From Phycisphaeraceae bacterium (GTDB lineage: Bacteria > Planctomycetota > Phycisphaerae > Phycisphaerales > UBA1924): DNA of 11,392 nucleotides. Positions within the stretch are counted from its first letter, which is position 1. Every line of letters starts with the position of its first letter. Location: positions 1 through 11,392 of the forward strand of contig WUAJ01000058.1 in assembly GCA_009827215.1 (NCBI GenBank). The letters run 5' to 3'. Shown here piece after piece: positions 7,278 through 11,392 of this stretch. Made by a program: the position numbers and the translations under genes. The notes beneath the pieces were generated by a model, which made no database searches, had not been told where the DNA came from, and was given only the letters and a program-made list of their open reading frames with translations.

Positions 7278-7290
7278 ATCAAGAAACCAT

Positions 7291-8079
7291 TCAGGAATCC
7301 TCGACCTTCGCGATCTGCCACTCTTCCAGATCCACAGGCGCCTGACGCCCGAAGATCGAAACCAGCACGCGAACCATCCCCTTCTCTGGGAACAACTCGT
7401 CCACCGTGCCCTCGTAGTTCTCGAACGCGCCCTCCTTGATCGTCACATTTTCGCCCTTCTCGAACATCAACTTCACAGTCGGCTCGTCCTCAGGCTTCCG
7501 CGAATCAAGCAGCATCTTCTCCGCCTCGTGCATCTCCATCGGAGTCGGACGCCCAGCCGTGCCAATGAAGTCACCGACGCCGGTCGTTTCCTTGATCAAG
7601 AAGAAGATGTCCTGCGGAATGCGCCCGTCATCTTCCAGACGCATCTCGACAAACACATACCCCGCGTACAGCTTCTCTTCCTTGATCTTGGTCTTGCCGC
7701 CCTTGATCGTCTTGATCTTCTCAGTAGGAACAAGAATGCGACCAACCAGGTGCGTCATGTTCTCGATCTGGATCTTGCGGAGCAGCGTCTGCTGAACCGA
7801 GTTCTCCTTGTTGGAAGCAACCCGAAGCACAAACCACTGCATCCCGTCCTGAACCAAAGGCTCATCAAGACCGATCCGCCCCTCGATCTGAGGCTCATCC
7901 TCACGAAGATTGCTCACCGTCGTCCCCGAAACAGAAGGAGCAGAATCCGACGCAGAATCGGTCGCACTTGGGGCATCCGCGATCGCATCCTGCGCCGCGT
8001 CCGTCGTCACAACCTCAGGAGCCGACTCATTGGTCTCTGTCCCGACCTGCGATTGCTCGTTGTTCATTTCTTCGTTCAT
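7291..8079 (-). CDS. nusG: Transcription termination/antitermination factor NusG, with acidic N-terminal extension
   Basis: NusG binds the RNA polymerase clamp to suppress pausing and links it to Rho or the ribosome. This one has 262 residues; typical bacterial NusG has about 180. Residues 80-190 are the NGN domain: MQWFVLRVASNKENSVQQ (80-97), the LYAGYVFVEM core (137-146) and GVGDFIGTAGRPTPM (167-181). Residues about 205-262 are the KOW domain, with KGENVTIKEGAFENYEGTV (208-226) and VSIFGRQAPVDLE (240-252). The first ~78 residues are an extra, low-complexity tail rich in Ser, Ala, Thr, Asp and Glu, probably disordered. The start at 8077-8079 has a GGGG-containing sequence upstream; an in-frame ATG four codons later is possible. 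It lies 39 bp after secE, the classical pairing, but is not followed by rplK. Confidence 0.97.
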   Translation of the reverse strand: MNEEMNNEQSQVGTETNESAPEVVTTDAAQDAIADAPSATDSASDSAPSVSGTTVSNLREDEPQIEGRIGLDEPLVQDGMQWFVLRVASNKENSVQQTLLRKIQIENMTHLVGRILVPTEKIKTIKGGKTKIKEEKLYAGYVFVEMRLEDDGRIPQDIFFLIKETTGVGDFIGTAGRPTPMEMHEAEKMLLDSRKPEDEPTVKLMFEKGENVTIKEGAFENYEGTVDELFPEKGMVRVLVSIFGRQAPVDLEEWQIAKVEDS

Positions 8080-8118
8080 CCATAGCCCCGCTTATGCAAA
8101 GTGCCATCACCCCAAAGA

Positions 8119-8823
8119 TCACCGCTCCAGCACGCCGATCGCGCTGAACAAGAACGAGAACCCCATATCCACGAGATACAAGATCCCCGCAATCAGGAAG
8201 GTCGCCACGATCACCACGATCGTCGAACCCTTCACCTCGCGGTACGAAGTCCAGTTCACCTTCTTCATCTCGCCGTCAGACGCGATCAAGAACTCCACCG
8301 GACGCCGCGCAACCCCCACATACCAGTACAAGAAGATCGCGCCCACCAACAGGATCGTCGAAGCGACACCCGTCTGCAGATACTGCACCGGGAAGATCGG
8401 AGTGTTCGTCGCGCTCCGCACCGCCGCACCCATCGTCGGCGAATCCGGATTCCCAACAACAACACGCTCCGCGTCACCCGCGATGTCCCTCGTGTCATCT
8501 GAATCAAAGCTCCCGATCACAAGTGTTGAGCTGCTCCCGCGATCCGGAGTAAACTCCTCGATCACCGCGCGCCCGATCTCCTGCATGTCATCGCTCGCCC
8601 CCACATACCCCATCAACACCACAGTCTCGCCAGAAACCGAAGCGTTCCCGTTATTGAGCTGCGTGTCCACAAGCGAGTATGTCCAGGTCCGCGCCGGAAT
8701 CCGGACCGCTCCCGCCTGACCCCAACCCCATGCAGCACCCGCAAGCACAAGAATCCCCACGAACACCGCCGTCATCAGACGGATCCAGTACCCCTGTCCC
8801 TGCTTGTAAATACCAAGTGCCAT
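8119..8823 (-). CDS. secE: Preprotein translocase subunit SecE with a large extracytoplasmic loop
   Basis: SecE is the essential small subunit that clamps SecY in the Sec translocon. Here it has 234 residues; E. coli SecE has 127 and many bacterial SecE only 60-70. The conserved part is C-terminal: the amphipathic cytoplasmic stretch EFLIASDGEMKKVNWTSYRE (177-196) and the last transmembrane helix (about 200-230). Upstream are two more hydrophobic segments, about 13-34 and 152-171. Between them is an unusual insertion of about 115 residues (37-148), including an acidic stretch SFDSDDTRD (105-113). By analogy with the three-helix E. coli protein this loop faces the periplasm. The ATG at 8821-8823 is chosen over an in-frame start at 8871, which would add a non-conserved 16-residue lead. 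A GAGGA about 10 bases upstream supports it. nusG follows after 39 bp. Confidence 0.93.
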   Translation of the reverse strand: MALGIYKQGQGYWIRLMTAVFVGILVLAGAAWGWGQAGAVRIPARTWTYSLVDTQLNNGNASVSGETVVLMGYVGASDDMQEIGRAVIEEFTPDRGSSSTLVIGSFDSDDTRDIAGDAERVVVGNPDSPTMGAAVRSATNTPIFPVQYLQTGVASTILLVGAIFLYWYVGVARRPVEFLIASDGEMKKVNWTSYREVKGSTIVVIVATFLIAGILYLVDMGFSFLFSAIGVLER

Positions 8824-8904
8824 AGAAACGCAGTCCTCATACCACCCACATGCGCCACCAGCATGATCCACTCCGGATCACCCACCCCAGCAAATCATTC
8901 AAAA

Positions 8905-8978
8905 CACGGCAGGAAGGATTCGAACCTACGACCGGCGGATTTGGAATCCGCTGCTCTACCGGACTGAGCTACTGCCGT
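8905..8978 (-). tRNA. tRNA-Trp (anticodon CCA)
   Basis: A 74-base cloverleaf on the - strand. Acceptor ACGGCAG pairs perfectly with CTGCCGT, and the discriminator is G, as usual in bacterial tRNA-Trp. The D stem is GCTC/GAGC. The anticodon stem GCGGA/TCCGC encloses loop TTCCAAA, giving anticodon CCA. The T arm is GTAGG-TTCGAAT-CCTTC, with a T-T mismatch at the 50-64 pair. CCA is not encoded. It sits between rpmG and secE, a placement common in bacteria. Confidence 0.96.
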
Positions 8979-9043
8979 AGCAATCAAAAACCATCCGCAT
9001 ACACCAGCGCAGAGCAATACAGCACCAGCAAGCGAACAGCGAG

Positions 9044-9226
9044 TTACTTACGCTTGATCTTGTGCAGCGTGTGCTTACGCAAACGAGGGCAGTACTTGTT
9101 GTACCCTTCCTTCACGCGATCACTGATGCCGCCCTTGACATTGATGCTCGTCCGGTAGTTCAAGTCACCAGTCTCGGTGCACTGCAACCACACATACTCA
9201 CGAGCTCCAGCTTTCTTCTTGGCCAT
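9044..9226 (-). CDS. rpmG: 50S ribosomal protein L33
   Basis: Ribosomal protein L33, a small basic protein near the E site of the large subunit, with 60 residues (usually 49-55). The family pattern is clear: REYVWLQCTETGDLNYRTS (9-27), a lysine/glycine-rich middle and NKYCPRLRKHTLHK (43-56). The zinc-binding form has two CxxC pairs; here one cysteine of each remains (Cys16 in CTET and Cys46 in CPRL), so it cannot bind zinc in the usual way. The first ten residues (MAKKKAGARE) and the stretch around residues 30-40 make it slightly long. The ATG at 9224-9226 has an AGGAGG-like purine run about 8 bases upstream. It lies between tuf and tRNA-Trp in the same direction, the usual order in tuf-secE-nusG clusters. 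Confidence 0.96.
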   Translation of the reverse strand: MAKKKAGAREYVWLQCTETGDLNYRTSINVKGGISDRVKEGYNKYCPRLRKHTLHKIKRK

Positions 9227-9305
9227 GACAGGCCTCCTCTTTCATCGTGCCCCGCGCCTCAAGCAAGCCACCAGCAAGCCATCCGCACGAAACCCTTTCA
9301 TCAAA

Positions 9306-9335
9306 CCGGCCCGAAAGCTTCCACCTTCGGGCCGG
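9306..9335 (-). terminator. Perfect 10-bp hairpin between tuf and rpmG
   Basis: CCGGCCCGAA (9306-9315) and TTCGGGCCGG (9326-9335) form a perfect stem with a 10-base loop in the 168-bp gap between tuf and rpmG. On the - strand only TTTGAT follows, so it is probably a partial terminator, RNA-processing site or mRNA-stabilising structure that lets tuf be expressed above the distal genes. On the + strand the bases after it (GGAAGTATCTTTT) do not make a better terminator. Confidence 0.6.
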
Positions 9336-9394
9336 GGAAGTATCTTTTGTGATACATCGACCAAGCACAAAGCCCAGCCGTCTCAAGCAATCAC

Positions 9395-10612
9395 TTACTC
9401 GAGGATCTCGGTCACAGTACCCGAACCAATGGTCCGGCCACCTTCACGAACCGCGAAACGAAGACCCGCTTCCATCGCCACTGGCTTCTCGCCAAGGTCG
9501 ATTTCCATGGTCACGTTATCGCCAGGCATGCACATCTCAGCCTTCGCGCCGCCGTCGCCGAACAGGTTGAGAACCTGACCAGTCACGTCAGTCGTACGGA
9601 AGTAGAACTGAGGCTTGTAACCAGCGAAGAACGGAGTGTGACGACCACCCTCGTCCTTGGTCAGAACATAGACCTGACCCTTGAACTTGGTGTGCGGAGT
9701 GATCGAGCCAGGCTTACATATCACCTGACCGCGAGTGATGTCGTTCTTTTCAACACCACGCATCAGCACACCACAGTTGTCACCAGCGATCGCCGACTCG
9801 AGAGTCTTGTTGAACATTTCAACACCAGTGATGGTGGTCGCCTGGTTCTCCTTCGAGAGACCAACGATCTCAGCAGCGTCGCCAACCTTGACTTCACCAC
9901 GCTCAACACGACCGGTCGCAACAGTACCACGACCCTTGATCGAGAACACATCTTCAACCGAGATGAGGAACGGCTTGTCGTTCTCACGCTCTGGTTCTGG
10001 GATGTAGCTATCGAGCTGATCAAAGAGCTCATCAAGCGGTGCACAGATCGCGTCATCGCTTGGGTTCTCAAGAGCAGCCTTCGACTGACCACGGATAACC
10101 GGGGTGTCGTCTCCAGGGAACTCGTACTTGTCGAGCAGCTCACGGATTTCCATCTCAACGAGGTCAAGAAGCTCGTCGTCGTCAACAAGGTCAACCTTGT
10201 TCATGAACACGAGGATGTAAGGCACACCCACCTGACGAGCGAGCAGCACGTGCTCACGAGTCTGAGGCATCGGACCCGAGTCCGCAGCAACAACGAGAAT
10301 AGCGCCGTCCATCTGAGCAGCACCAGTAATCATGTTCTTCACGAAGTCCGCGTGACCAGGACAGTCCACGTGTGCGTAGTGACGACCTTCAGTCTCATAC
10401 TCAACGTGCGACGAGTGAATCGTCACGGTCTTGTTCGAGTCACGCACTGTACCACCCTTGGTGATGTCCGCGTACGACTTTGCTTCAGACAAACCCTTGG
10501 CTGCCGCGCGAGCAACAAGAGCTGCGGTAAGTGTCGACTTACCGTGGTCAATGTGACCAATGGTTCCGACGTTCACGTGCGGTTTGTTCCGCTCAAAGGT
10601 TCCCTTTGCCAT
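9395..10612 (-). CDS. tuf: Translation elongation factor Tu, divergent switch I
   Basis: EF-Tu is the GTPase that delivers aminoacyl-tRNA to the ribosome. It has 405 residues, a normal length. Domain 1 carries the P-loop GHIDHGKS (19-26), DCPGH (83-87, catalytic His87) and NKVD (138-141). Domains 2 and 3 follow from about 212, with FSIKGRGTVATGRVERG (223-239) and the usual end GSGTVTEILE. Two conserved places differ from the textbook protein. Switch I reads KTVTI at 61-65 in place of RGITI, although the Mg-binding Thr64 is kept. The G5 loop after VIRG reads QSKAAL in place of SALKAL. I believe planctomycete EF-Tu may share such changes but cannot confirm it. The start has GAGGA about 9 bases upstream. 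tRNA-Thr lies 187 bp upstream and rpmG follows after a hairpin. Confidence 0.98.
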   Translation of the reverse strand: MAKGTFERNKPHVNVGTIGHIDHGKSTLTAALVARAAAKGLSEAKSYADITKGGTVRDSNKTVTIHSSHVEYETEGRHYAHVDCPGHADFVKNMITGAAQMDGAILVVAADSGPMPQTREHVLLARQVGVPYILVFMNKVDLVDDDELLDLVEMEIRELLDKYEFPGDDTPVIRGQSKAALENPSDDAICAPLDELFDQLDSYIPEPERENDKPFLISVEDVFSIKGRGTVATGRVERGEVKVGDAAEIVGLSKENQATTITGVEMFNKTLESAIAGDNCGVLMRGVEKNDITRGQVICKPGSITPHTKFKGQVYVLTKDEGGRHTPFFAGYKPQFYFRTTDVTGQVLNLFGDGGAKAEMCMPGDNVTMEIDLGEKPVAMEAGLRFAVREGGRTIGSGTVTEILE

Positions 10613-10641
10613 TGTTCGTATCCTCTATCTAAGTTGCTGTC

Positions 10642-10677
10642 GCGGCCTGCTAGCGATCAGCTCAGTACAATGGCCGC
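10642..10677 (-). promoter_or_regulatory. Imperfect hairpin in the tuf leader
   Basis: GCGGCC (10642-10647) and GGCCGC (10672-10677) are inverted repeats. Between them CTG/CAG and AGC/GCT can also pair around a TGATC loop, with a six-base internal loop and an AG bulge. The structure would lie 30-65 bases before the tuf start codon. It could be a leader structure or an RNase target after tRNA release. No T run follows, so it is not a terminator. Confidence 0.3.
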
Positions 10678-10799
10678 TTCATTCCGTTATGTGAGCCGAC
10701 CGTTCGCGATCAACCCATGAACAATCCAATATCACCCCGCTCAACCAGCCCCGGAACAACCAAAACAAGCCGTACCGAACCCAGTCTGTGCCGAGCAAA

Positions 10800-10871
10800 A
10801 GCCGCTGGAGAGAGTTGAACTCTCGACCTCACCCTTACCAAGGGTGCGCTCTACCACTGAGCTACAGCGGC
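10800..10871 (-). tRNA. tRNA-Thr (anticodon GGT)
   Basis: A 72-base cloverleaf on the - strand. Acceptor GCCGCTG pairs with CAGCGGC, and the discriminator is T. The D stem is GCTC/GAGC. The anticodon stem CACCC/GGGTG encloses loop TTGGTAA, giving anticodon GGT, which reads ACC and ACT. The T arm GAGAG-TTCAACT-CTCTC is perfect. CCA is not encoded. A tRNA-Thr(GGT) just before tuf is a widespread bacterial arrangement. Confidence 0.97.
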
Positions 10872-10908
10872 ACAAACACCGCCCGGCCAACCGACCGAGC
10901 GGGATGGG

Positions 10909-10936
10909 ATCATACCCACCCCCCCGCCATGGTCAA
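10909..10936 (-). promoter_or_regulatory. Sigma70-type promoter of the tRNA-Thr/tuf cluster
   Basis: On the - strand, TTGACC (10931-10936) is separated by 16 bp, including a run of seven G, from TATGAT (10909-10914). Transcription should begin near 10901, about 30 bases before the tRNA-Thr 5' end at 10871. I found no equally good promoter between tRNA-Thr and tuf, so this one probably serves the whole cluster. Confidence 0.8.
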
Positions 10937-10949
10937 CCAATTGCCCCGC

Positions 10950-10978
10950 TTGACCTTATCAACTCACACCAATATCCA
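10950..10978 (+). promoter_or_regulatory. Possible divergent promoter toward the DUF1028 gene
   Basis: On the + strand, TTGACC (10950-10955) is followed after exactly 17 bp by TATCCA (10973-10978). The -35 is good and the -10 is weak. With the opposite promoter's TTGACC at 10931-10936 it makes an inverted repeat separated by 13 bp. If used, the leader to the ATG at 11135 would be about 150 bases. The rest of the gap, 10979-11097, shows nothing I can name. Confidence 0.35.
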
Positions 10979-11097
10979 AAATTCTCTCCCAACACCAACC
11001 TCCAGCCGAATCCATCACCCCAGCTGCACCGAAACAACTCACCCCAAATCCGATCAAATTCACCCCACCACGCCACCCAAACATCAACCGTTTTTTC

Positions 11098-11126
11098 TTG
11101 GAATATCCCCCCAGTTCTGGTAGCTT
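11098..11126 (+). promoter_or_regulatory. Possible leaderless promoter of the DUF1028 gene
   Basis: TTGGAA (11098-11103), a 17-bp spacer and TAGCTT (11121-11126) lie directly before the gene. The predicted start of transcription falls within about 3 bases of the ATG at 11135. No Shine-Dalgarno sequence precedes that ATG, consistent with a leaderless mRNA. It is an alternative to the promoter at 10950-10978. Confidence 0.4.
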
Positions 11127-11134
11127 CATCATAC

Positions 11135-11392
11135 ATGCGTTCCCTCACCACCAAATCCCGCCCCAACCGCCGTCTCCAAACCTCTTTATATACCCCTGTA
11201 AAGACCACCCTCGCCGCATCAACCATCGCCCTCGCCGCGGCCGCGAACCCCGCCTCCGCGACCTGGTCCATCCTCATCACCGACACCCGTACAGGAGAAA
11301 TCGTCCTCGGATCCGCGACCTGTGTCCCCTCCATCGACCTCGCCATCTCCACACCAGTCCTCATCACCGGAATCGGAGCCGTCACCGCACAA
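11135..11392 (+). CDS. Secreted DUF1028 family protein (5' part, cut by window end)
   Basis: The first 86 codons of a gene that runs off the right edge with no stop. A long basic N-terminus (residues 1-24) and a hydrophobic core (TLAASTIALAAAA, 25-37) lead to a signal peptidase I site, PASA (39-42). The mature sequence starts TWSILITDTRTGEIVLGSA (43-61), followed by CVPSI (63-67) and ending GIGAVTAQ (79-86). This is the N-terminal pattern of DUF1028 proteins, where TFSIVA-like starts, TGE-x-G and GVGAVATQ-like strands recur. The family is thought to have an Ntn-hydrolase-like fold; the substrate is unknown. Thr43 at the new N-terminus suits a threonine nucleophile. The ATG at 11135 is the only start that gives a full signal peptide. 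Codons are strongly C-ending, like the genes at the left. The gene diverges from the tRNA-Thr/tuf cluster. Confidence 0.8.
   Translation, partial: MRSLTTKSRPNRRLQTSLYTPVKTTLAASTIALAAAANPASATWSILITDTRTGEIVLGSATCVPSIDLAISTPVLITGIGAVTAQ

Noticed and set aside
8850..9158. + strand frame across the complement of tRNA-Trp
   Set aside because: It contains the EGFEPTTGG-type string produced by translating a tRNA backwards; there is no independent support.
9638..10720. 360-codon open frame on the + strand opposite tuf
   Set aside because: It is antisense to an unmistakable EF-Tu gene, has no recognisable domain or ribosome site, and long frames opposite tuf are a known by-product of its codon use.
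10788..11123. + strand frame starting within the complement of tRNA-Thr
   Set aside because: Its N-terminus is the translated antisense of a tRNA, a well-known false protein; the rest is non-coding composition.
11168..11176. Arg12-Arg13 in the DUF1028 signal peptide as a Tat motif
   Set aside because: The residues after RR are Leu-Gln-Thr, which do not fit the hydrophobic positions of the Tat consensus; a Sec signal explains it better.
10933..11385. 150-codon - strand frame at the right edge
   Set aside because: It is antisense to the DUF1028 gene and crosses the promoter region; no motif or ribosome site.
1..11392. CRISPR arrays, insertion sequences, attachment sites
   Set aside because: No regularly spaced repeats, transposase or integrase genes, or terminal inverted repeats were seen; the tRNA genes have no partial duplicate nearby.

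Overview
The window looks like chromosomal DNA from a planctomycete-type bacterium, possibly Phycisphaerae. This is an inference. The clues are a small membrane protein with a CxxC...RCSECG zinc ribbon of a kind frequent in that phylum, an EF-Tu with a non-standard switch I, a SecE with a very large loop, and C-rich, G-poor coding on the + strand. There are ten complete or nearly complete protein genes, one protein gene cut by the right edge, and two tRNA genes. I see no mobile element, CRISPR array or rRNA.

Left, + strand (74-3702): a PPK2-family polyphosphate:nucleotide phosphotransferase, then a tight pair of a LemA-family membrane protein and a large M48 (HtpX/Ste24-like) membrane metalloprotease with a ~340-residue extra C-terminal region. 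LemA and M48 proteases are often neighbours and probably act together in envelope quality control.

Middle, - strand (3705-4882): a strong sigma70-type promoter with helically phased GTGTC elements drives a compact three-gene unit. It encodes a four-helix membrane protein (DUF2178-like), a small Cro/CI-type HTH regulator and a membrane zinc-ribbon protein. The last gene is preceded in frame by a 16-codon segment that starts at an ATGA overlap with the regulator and ends in TAG. Further right, on the same strand (4934-7145), are a TPR lipoprotein gene and an SRPBCC (AHSA1-like) gene, ending in a clear rho-independent terminator.

Right, - strand (7179-10936): a translation and secretion cluster in the order promoter, tRNA-Thr(GGT), tuf, rpmG, tRNA-Trp(CCA), secE, nusG, terminator. 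The classical continuation into rplK-rplA is absent: a hairpin with a T-rich tail follows nusG and then the TPR gene begins.

Right edge, + strand (11135 onward): the start of a secreted DUF1028 protein. Its predicted signal-peptidase cut leaves threonine as the first mature residue, as would suit an Ntn-hydrolase-like enzyme.

The observations most worth checking are the altered switch I and G5 loop of EF-Tu, the phased operator-like sites and in-frame TAG of the HTH/membrane-protein unit, the long extracytoplasmic insertion in SecE, and the threonine start of the DUF1028 protein.
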